Assembly (NCBI GenBank): GCA_019137255.1
Contig: WPDH01000357.1
Span: forward strand, 1-61,770
Direction: 5' to 3'
DNA from: Corinectria fuckeliana
Lineage: Eukaryota > Ascomycota > Sordariomycetes > Hypocreales > Nectriaceae
DNA length: 61,770 nucleotides
The position numbers were made by a program, and so were the translations under genes. Shown here piece after piece: positions 24,053 to 33,825 of this stretch (its first letter is position 1; every line of letters starts with the position of its first letter). A model generated the notes under the pieces. It saw only the letters and a list, made by a program, of their open reading frames with translations. It did not search any database and was not told the origin of the DNA.

Positions 24053-25261
24053 TCAGAAGTGAAAGCCCGTCGTGTCAACGGCACGAACCCAGCCCTTCAG
24101 GGCGATGCCGCTAAAGTGATCATAGGTTTTCTCCATATTCCCCGTAACGTACAGGATGTGGGAATCATGCTTTGTCTTTCCGAAGGCGGCCGAGGTCGGC
24201 CCGGCGTAGACTTCAGGATCGGTGGTGCCTCGGCCGCCGATGGGGATGGCGGTGCCGTTGTTCGGCGAAATGGCCATGACGGTGTGGAAGAAGGACGTGG
24301 ACCAGATCGTGTCGATGTCGCCGGGGCCAATGTCGAAGTCGTTCCACGAGGTGGGCACGTCGGCGAGGACCTTGGGCTCCGCGTCACGCGGCACGGGGTA
24401 GCCGTTCTCGTCGATCTCGAAACTGTAGACGCCGCCGGTGTCCTGGTTGACCCAGAAGAGGGTGTTGCCGCGGATCTTGATGCCGTTGATGCCTACGCCT
24501 GGGCCTCGTAGGTACGTGGTATCCATGGCGGTGTAGTTGCCCATGACGACCTCCTTCTCGCCTGTCAGCGTGTCGAGGCGCCAAATCTGACCCCGGGATG
24601 GCTTCCAGTCCACCTGCTCGTACCGCCCACGCAGGACGTACTGGTCCGAGATGAGCACAGTGGTGGGTTTCCAGGGTAGGGCGGCCACGGCCTGGAGGAG
24701 GATGGCGTCGGGGAACCAGGCGATCAGCCGGGCTTCGGGCTTCTCCCTGTTCTTGCTGAAGTCGAGCTCCATCGCGCAGAAGGTGCGGTCGACATGGCTG
24801 GAGAAAGGCCCGGGGTTGTAGAAGCGGGAGCCAACGACCACGAACGTATCGGGCGTGGTCTGGCCGATGCCGATGAGACGGTCGGCCCACTCATCGAAGT
24901 TGTACACGAGCACCGTCTCGGGGTTTTCCTTCCACGGCTCCTTTACCTCCCAGACGGTGGCACTGAGTGTAGAGGTGCTGATGAGAAGATTTCCGTTGGG
25001 CCGAACCGCGATGTTCTCGATCCACCAACCATCGGGCCACTGATGCAGAAGACGGCTTGGCAGTGGTTTGGGTGTGAACTCGTCGGGCTTTTCACCAGCA
25101 GCACCGTAGTTTGCGAGCATGTCCGAGTTGAACACGGCACCGATGTTGGTCTGCCAGACCCCATCGTCGGCTTCCGGCTGACCGTTGAGCACGATCTGCT
25201 CCGAGAGGGCAAGGGTACAGGCCAAAAGGCCGAGCACTACGGCCGAAACGAAGGAGCGCAT
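24053..25261 (-). CDS. Secreted six-bladed beta-propeller (SMP-30/NHL-like), hetero-Diels-Alderase-like
   Basis: A single exon encodes about 402 residues; the start at MRSFVSAVVLG is the first true ATG (25261) and opens a signal peptide ending near ACTLALS. The body is all-beta, with repeated blade motifs such as VRPNGNLLIST, DRLIGIGQTTPDTFVVVG, LDTLTGEKEVVMG, GVGINGIKIRGNTLFWVNQDTGG and DFDIGPGDIDTIWSTS. This is typical of SMP-30/gluconolactonase/NHL propellers. In xenovulene- and eupenifeldin-type clusters, proteins of this kind (AsR5, EupF) catalyse the hetero-Diels-Alder joining of a tropolone quinone methide with humulene. The gene is divergent from the AsR6-like cyclase and shares its promoter region, which supports that role. 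Alternative: an ordinary lactonase-like propeller. Function is inferred from context. Confidence 0.7.
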   Translation of the reverse strand: MRSFVSAVVLGLLACTLALSEQIVLNGQPEADDGVWQTNIGAVFNSDMLANYGAAGEKPDEFTPKPLPSRLLHQWPDGWWIENIAVRPNGNLLISTSTLSATVWEVKEPWKENPETVLVYNFDEWADRLIGIGQTTPDTFVVVGSRFYNPGPFSSHVDRTFCAMELDFSKNREKPEARLIAWFPDAILLQAVAALPWKPTTVLISDQYVLRGRYEQVDWKPSRGQIWRLDTLTGEKEVVMGNYTAMDTTYLRGPGVGINGIKIRGNTLFWVNQDTGGVYSFEIDENGYPVPRDAEPKVLADVPTSWNDFDIGPGDIDTIWSTSFFHTVMAISPNNGTAIPIGGRGTTDPEVYAGPTSAAFGKTKHDSHILYVTGNMEKTYDHFSGIALKGWVRAVDTTGFHF

Positions 25262-26291
25262 TGTAAAAGTCTGAGGCGATGCTCGGTGAAATATTTCCTG
25301 TTTTATCTCCCTGTGTGTGTGGCCCGAGATGAGATCCAAGCCTTACAGATGTCGGGCTACGGCTTCTGAGCAGATATATAACCAATCTAGACTGCTTTGA
25401 CCGGTAGGTAATGCTCTGCTTGCATTGGGGTTTAGGTGCAACAGGCACCCTCAACAGCCGTCCCGAGTTCGTCCCGCGAGCCCGCAAGAAACCAGCGGCG
25501 GTTGTTATTCTCCGGAAAGTAGCCGTATTTTTCTGTGGCCCATGATACCGACGCAGTTTTTTCCTTGTTCATTTTTTGCCCTTTCCGGAATCCTTGCCAG
25601 CAGCAAAGAACCACTCACCTAAAGTTAGGTAGCAAGTACTTTCCAGGAGGCGGCTGCAGGCTTACCGGAGATAACTGTTACGCTTATGCAGATCCACGCT
25701 TCAATTGCCCTTTGAAAGTCTCCGAAAAAAAGGTCCTAGCATTCTGTATACGGACTTGACGCCCCCGTGCCCGGCCTGGACGCTTCCATTCTACTTATCA
25801 ATTCCCCGGTATACTACCCACCCTGTGTAAGCACAGGTGGGTATGCGTGGTATGCCCCAGTGAGATTCTGACCAACACCAGCATATCATCTGACATTTAG
25901 ACTCCGGCGGAGAGATGAATGTGATGCCCTTCTTTAGTTTCATCAATTTTGGTCCGTCTTAGCGGTGGCAGCGACGATTACTCCTGCTCTGCATGCGTAG
26001 CCGCTGGGGAGCATCGGCCCCCCCGTTGCTAATTGACCTGGATATCTGGCTCCAGGCTAGCATGCGGCTGCCTCAGATCTGGTGAAAAGCGAGCTTTGAA
26101 CGGTCGAGTACTAAGTAGAGCTCCTTGACACTCTTTTCGTCGGCAAGTATGTGTGGCTTGTAGACCTCCTCTTGCCCTGCCAACTACACCCAGACGAATG
26201 TCCGCTCAGACTCCTCGCTCATTCAAACACCCATTAATTCCTAGCTGTGATAGCATCGAGCCCACTACACCTCTCCAGAGCCCAAGACAAG
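25262..26291. promoter_or_regulatory. Divergent promoter region, propeller / terpene-cyclase-like genes
   Basis: About 1 kb separates the two start codons. It contains an inverted pair TCCGGAAAG (25511-25519) and CTTTCCGGA (25581-25589), and a palindrome CTCCGGCGGAG (25902-25912), which is CCG-N-CGG. Such CGG pairs are typical contacts for Zn2Cys6 regulators, two of which are encoded nearby. That these are functional sites is inference. Confidence 0.4.
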
Positions 26292-27521
26292 ATGCCGGCC
26301 TCGTCAGCTCCAAGAGTCAAGACGACGACGAAGGAGATGTGGGAGGCCATTAAGCAGTACTTTGGTGACGGCCATGTCGTCGGATCGTCTCCCCTGCGGT
26401 ACAACCTGCACATGTGCGACATGGAAGGGCTATCGGCCAGTACTAATGGCAGCACTCCCGCAACCCGCTACGGAGTGGAGATCATCGAGGAAGCCATGCC
26501 CTTGTACTCGGTCTTGGGTGGCACGAGCCCGTCGCCTTGCACCTGCTTCGACATGGCCCTCATCGTGAAGCATATCGATGACTTCCTCGCCATGACGTCC
26601 GATGCCGACGCCGGCTCCCACCCGGAGGACTATGTCATCACCAGCGGCAAGGACGACGGCGACATCGACGAGACCTGCCTGTATATTATGCGCGACACAC
26701 TCAGCTGGTGGGTTCACTGGACCGGATCGCTGCGCCCCGGCGACTACTGGAAGCAGATCTACGTCGCCTTCGCCGCCATCCCGGATGACCTGCAAGTCCC
26801 CCCGGCCGACTTCCTGGACGGCTCGTTCCGCTTCCTCGGCCATTCGTGGGACGACTGCCGCCAGGGCCTCCTGGCCGAGGGCGTAAGCCCCGCCGAGGTC
26901 GAGTTCGCCGAGATGTGCCTCTGGCGACAGATGCTCACGCAGTACCTGGAGAAGGTCGACGTGGACCTGCTCCCGATGCTCCGGGGCAAGACATCCGTGA
27001 TGACGCAGTACCGCGTGCACACGGGCAACACGCTGGGGTGCGCCGCGCTCGTCCTGGCCTCGGAGGGCATCGAGTCGCGCCGTGTAGAGGACAACGAGCT
27101 GGAGGCCGCGTCCATCGCGCAGTGCATGAGCATGGACATGGCCAAGGAGGCGCTCGGCATCCTCCAGGGCGAGAGGACCGAGACCGTGGCCGGCCACCGG
27201 GCCCAACTGAAGAGTGAGCTGCGCTGGGTATACGTCCGCTGCATGGACTACCTCAACTCCGGGCGCAACGCGCATATCATACGTCGTTTCGCCTCGTCCG
27301 GCCTCCACTATGTTCCCATGATGGACAGGTACCTCGAGCGCGTGCGCGGCAACAAGCGCTTCCCCATCGGAGAGGGACAGGCCCGCATCCTCGCGCCCTT
27401 TGTCAAGCTGCCGGCCGTCCTGGCGGAGGGGAAGGAGCTGTTGAATGGAGGCCGGATTGACAAGGAGCAATTTGTCAACATCAAGATAAACGGTGCCGAG
27501 CCGATCGGCGAGACAGCCTAA
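26292..27521 (+). CDS. Divergent class-I terpene-cyclase-like protein (AsR6 humulene-synthase-like)
   Basis: A single exon encodes about 409 residues starting at MPASSAPRVKTTTKEMWE. It is mostly alpha-helical and lacks a canonical DDxxD/E motif. Helical sequence HIDDFLAMTSDAD (Asp pair about residues 96-97) sits where the Asp-rich motif would be. YRVHTGNTLG (Arg about 241) resembles the pyrophosphate-sensor region. CMSMDMAKE (about 278-286) occupies the place of NDxxSxxKE with Asn and Ser replaced. RYLERVRG (about 346-353) resembles the C-terminal RY motif. These features, the length and the cluster context fit the unusual fungal humulene synthase AsR6 of xenovulene biosynthesis, which would cyclise farnesyl diphosphate to alpha-humulene. 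Without the context I would have called it hypothetical. Confidence 0.62.
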   Translation: MPASSAPRVKTTTKEMWEAIKQYFGDGHVVGSSPLRYNLHMCDMEGLSASTNGSTPATRYGVEIIEEAMPLYSVLGGTSPSPCTCFDMALIVKHIDDFLAMTSDADAGSHPEDYVITSGKDDGDIDETCLYIMRDTLSWWVHWTGSLRPGDYWKQIYVAFAAIPDDLQVPPADFLDGSFRFLGHSWDDCRQGLLAEGVSPAEVEFAEMCLWRQMLTQYLEKVDVDLLPMLRGKTSVMTQYRVHTGNTLGCAALVLASEGIESRRVEDNELEAASIAQCMSMDMAKEALGILQGERTETVAGHRAQLKSELRWVYVRCMDYLNSGRNAHIIRRFASSGLHYVPMMDRYLERVRGNKRFPIGEGQARILAPFVKLPAVLAEGKELLNGGRIDKEQFVNIKINGAEPIGETA

Positions 27522-27915
27522 GTCTTTTTTTCCTTTGACGAATCACAAGTCGGCTGCCCAGATCTTTCGGATAGATACCTCGTTCAATTCTGTCTAAGTA
27601 GCATAGAAAGAAAATCGCAGTTTCCCGATTGGCACCTGGCAGAGACAGTCCATGGGCATGTGAACTCAGCCCACATGCTGGTAAACAAGTGCTATAGCGG
27701 AAGACAACGACGTCCCTCGACCAAGCATCGACAAAATCTTTCCCCCTTGCAAATACATAGCTATGATAGTAACCACTAGACCACCAAGAGGATATAAAAA
27801 TGGTCTCCTTGCCACTTGCCACTTGCTGCATCAACAAGAATTGAATACTAGCGCGGTTCGTCAACCACAAACTTTCGATTCATTGCGTCACTTTGCCTCC
27901 CATACTATCAGACAA
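27522..27915. other. Convergent 3' intergenic region
   Basis: About 390 bases between convergent 3' ends of the cyclase-like gene and the regulator. Nothing beyond presumed 3' UTRs is visible. Confidence 0.35.
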
Positions 27916-30258
27916 TCAAGGAACATAGGAATAGCTAGCCCCCTGAGAACCCGTCAAATGCGACAAGAAAGATTCCCAATCCCAATCCAGCCCAGACTGG
28001 CCGGCATCAAACTCCTGGGCGAGTCCTGGATCAGCACCAGGCGTCGTCGCTACTGACACCGCCCGCGTTTTGGCGGCCCTGGCAGCCAGAATGCCATGGC
28101 AGAACCCCAGGCTCTCTTTCGCGGCTCGCGCGACCTGCAGCTCAACCGGCCCATCCGCCTCGAGGGCCTCTACCTGTGCGAGGATCATGCTGAGGAACAT
28201 GTGGCTCTTGACGTTTGTCTCGCCCAGCTGGATGCGCTCGACTGACAGCGCGATCATGTCCCGAACGGTCCGCTTCAGCACATCGCGATGCTGGCCGGTC
28301 CGGTGCAGCGTGCCGTCTTGACACTGCGCCTCGACCAGCGAGAGCAGCTCGTGGCCGATGGTCATGATGGCGTAGCGGATGCCCTCGCGGAAGAGCCCGG
28401 CGCCGGTGACCATCAGTCGGTGGAACGCGGCGTCTGGCTCCGGCGTCACCGTGGCCATTGCCGCATCGAAGCTGACCTTGAGCGAGTAATGGAACAGCGG
28501 ATTCTCTTGCGCCTGGTTGCTGAAGGAGAGGTGCAGTGGAATCATGAACCGGCGGACGAGGTAATCGAGTAGGTTTCGTTGAAAGACGATGCACTTGCCG
28601 TTGCTGTCCCGCACTAGGCTGCTGCATTTTCGCAGTCCCTCGCTGAGCTCGGAGCTTAGGGCGAGTACTTTGGCGTAGGAGAGGTCTGAGTGCATGCCGT
28701 TGAGAAGCTGGACGATGCGCAGGCGGACCGGTAGCGAGGCGAGGATCGCGAGCTGGATCGAGGTCGCGGTAAAGGTGTCCTGGGGGTGGGGCAGGAGCGT
28801 CATGGTCGATCTGTTCATATCTTCGTCGTTTACGTTGGAGGGCGGTTTGGTGTTGAACTCGTCCAAGGATATCCTCGTTGGCATCCACGAGTCCAGGGAT
28901 GATTGCACGGCCAATTCGAGAATGGTGGCCCAGAGCCTCCGGCGGACTTCGGCCTGCAAGACCGACATGGCCGGCAGATGATCAGGGTCGCGGTTTAGAC
29001 CCATCTGCATTGCTTCATGAATAAGCGAGCCCATAGACACCCATATCAGGTCCCCGCCGATGGAGAAAATCTGCCGCGCCAAAATGGTCAAGCAGTATAT
29101 CTGCAGCCCGGCAATGGTGAGGCGGTCCTTCTCCAGCGGCCCGGCCAGCCATGTTTGGGCGGCGAATATCCACTGTTGGACCATCTCAACATTGCAAAGT
29201 GCGGCGTCCCTATCCCCGTGCTCCTGTAGACTTGATCCTATGCCGATGACAAGAAGAACCTGATGGCGCAGGTCCATCGGCGCACTCCCCGGTTGGTTCC
29301 AGAATCCGTCGTATTGCGACCGAAAAGTCGGGCCGTGGAGTATCCGGTGTGTGGATTCGAAGGCTGCGAAGTAGAGATCGACCATGACATCGGCCACCTC
29401 ACGGGATAGAGGCAAGATGCCGAGATGGATGGCGGGGGAAGACCTGCTGGGCCGGCCGACTTTGATAGTCTTTGCGCCATCCTTGCACTTCCGGAGAAGC
29501 TCTCCAGCTTGGGTATGAAGCAGGGAAGTTTCCGTGGCTTGGATCATGGCATTGTCGACGTCCGTGCCGACTATGCCCTTATAACAGGAAAGGATGGCCG
29601 AGAAGGTCTGAGCCGAGCCCATCCACCGGCTCTTACCCAAATCCCTCGACTTGTTCAGTACGATCTGCCACTCTTGGGGTCCGGCCGGCGGCGGACGCGT
29701 GACACTTTCCCGATCAGCCTCAGAGAACGCCCGAGCAGAATCCTGGTCGCCGAGCCGAGGCGCGGACTCCTCCTCCAGTCTCCGGATCCGGTGCAGAATC
29801 TCGTGGATGTCGGCTCCACCATTGTCCGCCAGAGACCGAGTTCCGCTATGGCCTATGGAAACTGGAGTGGGCACATCGCGCGCCGCCGCTGCTGCTGTTG
29901 TTGCCACGATGGTCCGAGCCCCGGACTGGTGGGTGCCATGAAGGTCCATGCTGGACCCATGGGCGCCGTTTGTCAAGGCAGCACCCGGTGTGTTCTGCTG
30001 GCCAGCGTGGATCTGGGTTTGTCTTTGCCCCAAGGCCGGAGCTGGGCTGCCCACTGGCCGCTGGCTCGCTGTCGACTCCCGTACACTGCTCGGGCCAGGA
30101 GGATTGCGGGGTTGAGCGAAGATACACTGGGCATTCTGCCGCACACAATGCGCACAAGGATTGTTGTGGTCGCACCTAATCTTTCGCCGGCGGCACTCCG
30201 AGCACGAGAGGGCCGGCCGCCGCCGCCGTCGAGGCTGTGGCGTCATCTGTCGCTCCAT
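27916..30258 (-). CDS. Zn2Cys6 transcription factor with fungal-specific regulatory domain
   Basis: A single exon encodes about 780 residues; the start at MERQMTPQPRRRRRPALSC (30258) is the first real ATG. The zinc cluster spans residues 19-45 with spacing C-x2-C-x6-C-x5-C-x2-C-x6-C and a strongly basic leader. A low-complexity linker follows, then the middle homology region (for example ADVMVDLYFAAFESTHRILHG, GSLIHEAMQMGLNRDP and EVRRRLWATILELAVQ), which is characteristic of this family. The C-terminus is acidic and aromatic (GLDWDWESFLSHL), a plausible activation motif. It lies inside the cluster between the cyclase-like gene and a second regulator, so it is a candidate pathway-specific activator; its targets are unknown. 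Confidence 0.88.
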   Translation of the reverse strand: MERQMTPQPRRRRRPALSCSECRRRKIRCDHNNPCAHCVRQNAQCIFAQPRNPPGPSSVRESTASQRPVGSPAPALGQRQTQIHAGQQNTPGAALTNGAHGSSMDLHGTHQSGARTIVATTAAAAARDVPTPVSIGHSGTRSLADNGGADIHEILHRIRRLEEESAPRLGDQDSARAFSEADRESVTRPPPAGPQEWQIVLNKSRDLGKSRWMGSAQTFSAILSCYKGIVGTDVDNAMIQATETSLLHTQAGELLRKCKDGAKTIKVGRPSRSSPAIHLGILPLSREVADVMVDLYFAAFESTHRILHGPTFRSQYDGFWNQPGSAPMDLRHQVLLVIGIGSSLQEHGDRDAALCNVEMVQQWIFAAQTWLAGPLEKDRLTIAGLQIYCLTILARQIFSIGGDLIWVSMGSLIHEAMQMGLNRDPDHLPAMSVLQAEVRRRLWATILELAVQSSLDSWMPTRISLDEFNTKPPSNVNDEDMNRSTMTLLPHPQDTFTATSIQLAILASLPVRLRIVQLLNGMHSDLSYAKVLALSSELSEGLRKCSSLVRDSNGKCIVFQRNLLDYLVRRFMIPLHLSFSNQAQENPLFHYSLKVSFDAAMATVTPEPDAAFHRLMVTGAGLFREGIRYAIMTIGHELLSLVEAQCQDGTLHRTGQHRDVLKRTVRDMIALSVERIQLGETNVKSHMFLSMILAQVEALEADGPVELQVARAAKESLGFCHGILAARAAKTRAVSVATTPGADPGLAQEFDAGQSGLDWDWESFLSHLTGSQGASYSYVP

Positions 30259-30937
30259 CAGGCGGCTGTCTTGTCCAGGCTTCTCGGCTGAGTCGACACG
30301 CCGCACAAGGGAAAATAATAAGAACTACTACTCGTGGCCCAGGCAGGCCCGGAGGGGGTCGTCGTATGCCAGGGGCAGAGCGTCCAGGATGCTGTATGGA
30401 GCGGTTCCGCGGCGCCAGTTGCCCAAGCGAGTCCTACCAAACGTCGCATCATTCACCAGATCAGTCAACGGTCATGGGCGTCGTGGGGGTGAAATGAACC
30501 GGAAGACGGATGAAGGGAGGGGAATGGATGGGGGATGGATGGGAGCCCTGCCTGATTATTCGCACAATTGCTCGGCCCTAAGCAATCTGTTTCGGGCGAC
30601 GCGAGGCGCTGATTGGCCACGCAGAGCTTCTCGGCCGACCGGATATAAGTAGCGCTCGGACATCTTTTGAGTGCATCTTGATGGGCCCATCAACAGATCA
30701 CGGGCTGCAGACATGCCCATATCACTTAGGATATCACCGTTACAATTTCTCTCAAACTACTTGTTGAAGCCAGAATATCCGACAGACATGGGAGTTGAGG
30801 AATCAAGAGCAGCACAGATGGGCCAAGGATTACAGGCGCTAACACAGAGCCTCACACAGTTCACTCTTAGTCGATCTCTATACGCTAAGAATAAGCATAA
30901 AAGCTAAATAGCGTGCCCGTTTTAGACAATTTTCGGA

Positions 30938-31109
30938 TCCGATACGGTCAATTCAGCCATTGGAGTCCAAAATGACAGTGTTATTAATGCTTGTCTCCTG
31001 ACCCTTCTTTTCCTGTGACAGGTTTTTGCGTCAGTCTCACACCCTATGATTAAATTAGGATACTGGTATCTCAGAGGTTATTCTGCCACCTGATGGTCAA
31101 TCCAACAAC
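30938..31109 (+). repeat. Diverged non-coding repeat, copy A
   Basis: Copy A matches 39849-40057 in order: TCCGATACG at the left end, then GTxCAAAATGA, then CAxTCTCACAC, and at the right end TTATTCTGCCA followed by GGTCAA and AACA. Copy B carries an insertion of about 17 bases before TTATTCTGCC. Neither is coding. They may be two insertions of a small repeat or a duplicated regulatory module. Confidence 0.65.
30939..30947. promoter_or_regulatory. CCGATACGG (CCG-N3-CGG) candidate Zn2Cys6 site
   Basis: This is an inverted CCG/CGG pair with a 3-bp spacer, the classical target shape of Zn2Cys6 dimers. The same nonamer recurs at 33186-33194, and with one mismatch at 39850-39858. All three lie in intergenic DNA of the cluster. 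Confidence 0.4.
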
Positions 31110-31326
31110 AATTATCGATCAGTGCGCCTAGACTACATACATGTGTAGCTAGGTAGCTCAAGGTTCTACCCACCGCCATTATCATTAACCGAAGCTCGTA
31201 AAAAAAAGATGTCAGAATGACCGTTTTTAACGTTCACAATTCCACAAATGTATCCATCTGCCAACCAGCTCTGTCCAGTAAGCGATATCCAGATTTTATA
31301 TCGCGTATCTTACCAACCCCGCGCCT

Positions 31327-32852
31327 CTATTCACACGTATCTCCATCGATATCCTCAAGCATCTGCATCAGTTTGTCCAGCGCCGACGAAATCGTATTGT
31401 TCACGGTCCCCGCCTTGGCCACTGTTCCCGAGGCAGGGCGATCCAGGGGCCACTGCTGGGGTTGGGCAGAACTCTTCGGAGATGATGTGCTCTGCCAGTT
31501 GTAACCACCCCCCATAGCAGTCTCGCTAGGAGGCGTGATGACGACCGGGTTTCTGGTGTTCTTGGTGAGGTTGATCAGCGCCATGGTGATGCTCTGCTGC
31601 GTGCGCCGGATGAGCACGTCGATGACCTCGGCTTTCGCGTCGCCCTTTAGCTCAAACCCGCCCACGGAGACTGCCGTGTCTGGCAAGGAGTACGGCGCCT
31701 CGGCTTTGTTGGCCTGGAGAGCCTGATTGCTGAGCTTCTGAACCGAAGACAGCAGACTGCGGACACTCATGGCAAACAGAAGGAATGCCTCCCTGTGGTT
31801 GTGGATAGTAGGAGGCACACTGCAGCGAATCAGGTTGTTCCACGGAGTCTCGGCCAGCTGGGCGCCTCGGAGCACCGAGTCGACTGAGGATCCCAGATGA
31901 AGGTGCTCCAGGTCATAAATCAGCCTGGCCAGCAGCTGGAGGCACGAGCAGCCCGTCGTGGTGGAGGATCGCGACCCGGGTCGGCTCCTAGGAGCGACGA
32001 AGCCGGAGAACTCGACGCTCAAGGGGCTGATCAAAGAGTTGGAGGAGAGGTTGCTGGAGCGCTCACCCTGTAAATGGGCCTGTGTCATGGTGCCGCTCCG
32101 GTCTTGCTCGGATCTCAGGATATCCTCAAGAGTTGATGTTCCCGAATCCTGACGAGGAAGAAAAAGGTTAGTAGGGGCTACTCTGGAACGAAAGAGTGGA
32201 GTAGCCGTCGGGCCACGTGAGTGTTTACATGGGATATAAAGGATTGGCCGAGCATCAAGTCGGTGTGTCCTCCAACGTCAGTGACGTTCTTGTTCCATTC
32301 GCCAGCGCTCCACTCAAAGCCGCCATTGGCGTCGAACAAATGGTCCAAGCCGAGCTCAAAGGTAATCGAATTCACCGAGGACGAAGGTGGAGTTGACTGT
32401 TGCTTTTGATGCTGTGCTTGCTGTTGGTCCCGCTCCTGCTGCTGTTGTTGCTCCCGTGGTCCCGAGTCTCTCCGCTGGGGGAGCTCGGCGGTAGTTCTGT
32501 TGGTGGAGTCAGCTCGCCCATGCTGTATTTCTAACCGCTGCTCCTGGTCGTTACTGCTCTCCAACTGTTGCATCAAAGTTCGTCTGTTTTTGCTGCCTTT
32601 CGGCCGTCCGAGACGGCCGCCGTGGCTGTAGTCGCAGCGGACTTGTGACAACTGACAGTTGTAGCATGGGTTTCCTCCGAGACACTTGGCTTTGGCACGG
32701 CGGCAGCTGTCACAAGCGGAACGCAGCCGGCTTGTCGGTTTGGTGACTTCGTCCTGCCCGGACCCCGAGGCGGGTGTTGTTGCTGGTCGGCCTTGTTCAC
32801 TGCCGGTTGCATAAAACCAGGTGTTACACGGGCCTTGCGTCGGGTGCGACAT
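31327..32852 (-). CDS. AflR-type Zn2Cys6 transcription factor
   Basis: Exons 32852-32229 and 32148-31327 give about 481 residues; the 80-nt intron joins LMLGQSFISH to DSGTSTLEDIL. The start at MSHPTQGP (32852) is the first true ATG. The zinc cluster covers residues 47-73 (C-x2-C-x6-C-x5-C-x2-C-x6-C, beginning ACDSCRRAKAKC) and is followed by the basic GRLGRPKGSKNRR linker, as in AflR-like regulators. A Gln-rich region lies near residues 130-165. The C-terminal half contains CLQLLARLIYDLEHL, resembling the AflR C-terminal domain. Such proteins usually switch on an adjacent polyketide cluster. The gene is divergent from the PDR pump and shares its roughly 970-bp upstream region. An alternative donor at 32216 would add four residues. 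Confidence 0.85.
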
Positions 32853-33185
32853 GATTTGGGTAGCATAAGTCCCGGCAGACACCTGAGGAAACCAGTAGTT
32901 CAATCGTCGGGTCGGCAGCTATATACGCCGTACGCAAAGGACCGGTTGGTGCTCTGCCACTTGGATAAGCCCAATCCTCTGCTCCCACAGCCGCTTATCG
33001 GTCATTCTTAGGCGCCATTGAAAACGCCTGAGTTCCTGGGGTTGGGCGGCGCAACGTAGCAGGATTATTTCCGCGCAGACCCGCCACCAATTAGCTCGTC
33101 GGACATACAGCCAATATGTACCATCGGACGGTAGAGCAAGCATGCATGCAGTAAGACGGGGTTTTACGGATGATCACTGGAGGAT

Positions 33186-33194
33186 CCGATACGG
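33186..33194. promoter_or_regulatory. CCGATACGG (CCG-N3-CGG) candidate Zn2Cys6 site
   Basis: Identical nonamer to that at 30939-30947. It lies between the AflR-like regulator and the divergent pump, about 40 bp left of a MITE-like element. Confidence 0.4.
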
Positions 33195-33237
33195 TGAGGC
33201 CACTTGCTATGGTATCGAGGGTAAACAGAGTCACATA

Positions 33238-33432
33238 CCACACCCTACGAGAGACCCATCTTTATGTCATTTCACTGTGCCGGATTGCAATTCACACTGT
33301 TGGCTGAGGTCGCTTATCAAAGCCAAGCAAAAGCAGTAGCGGTAAACGGTCCTGTCGCCAGGTTGGCGGCGCTCATCTGGTCTTGGAGCGCACGGTGAGA
33401 GGACTTAGAAGTAGGTTTCTCGTAGGGTGTGG
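33238..33432. mobile_element. MITE-like element with 15-bp perfect terminal inverted repeats
   Basis: CCACACCCTACGAGA at 33238-33252 is the exact reverse complement of 33418-33432, and the next few bases (xACCxA) also largely match. The 195-bp interior has no ORF. No clear target-site duplication is visible, so this is either an old MITE or a chance-preserved inverted repeat. Confidence 0.6.
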
Positions 33433-33825
33433 CAGGTGTTTGTATTTCAGGAATCTTTGCATGCAGTTGGTCACCATCCAAAATGGTTAGAGCGGCGACC
33501 CTGCTGCGGGATCGATAATCATAACCAACAAGCTCCATAGTAATTACTAGGATCTGGGCCTTGGCATGTTCCGCTGGCCGTCGGGCTTTTCGGTCCCGCC
33601 CTCCTCGGCCGAGAGCTTGTAATTACACGACACGCGGAAAAACACAGGAGTAGAAACAAAGATATAAATATCGTTCCGGATCTCAACAATGCCAATACTA
33701 GGCCCATCGATCTAGAAGAGCTTGGGACAGAGGCCTCTAATGTTATGAGAATCTGAGCTTCGCATCTGGGACACGCCAACTGCATCATCTTTGGGCCAAG
33801 TACAATCCACCAAGTACAATAAACC

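Larger units (their letters stand above)
30259..31326. promoter_or_regulatory. Regulator promoter region with CCG-N3-CGG site and a duplicated non-coding segment
   Basis: Upstream region of the regulator at 27916-30258, ending at the 3' end of the second regulator. It contains CCGATACGG at 30939-30947 and a roughly 170-bp segment that recurs near 39849-40057. A short 78-codon ORF near 30671 shows no coding character. Confidence 0.45.
32853..33825. promoter_or_regulatory. Divergent promoter region, AflR-like regulator / PDR pump
   Basis: About 970 bases hold the upstream sequences of both genes. The region contains a CCGATACGG site at 33186-33194 and a MITE-like element at 33238-33432. Confidence 0.45.

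Noticed and set aside
26430..27470. 346-codon minus-strand ORF
   Set aside because: It is the antisense shadow of the GC-rich cyclase-like gene; its His/Gly/Arg-rich composition is unlike any family.
29425..30291. 288-codon plus-strand ORF
   Set aside because: Antisense to the zinc-cluster regulator; Arg/Pro/Gly-rich shadow without motifs.
30671..30907. 78-codon plus-strand ORF in the intergenic region
   Set aside because: No domain, no coding bias, and it lies in regulator promoter DNA.
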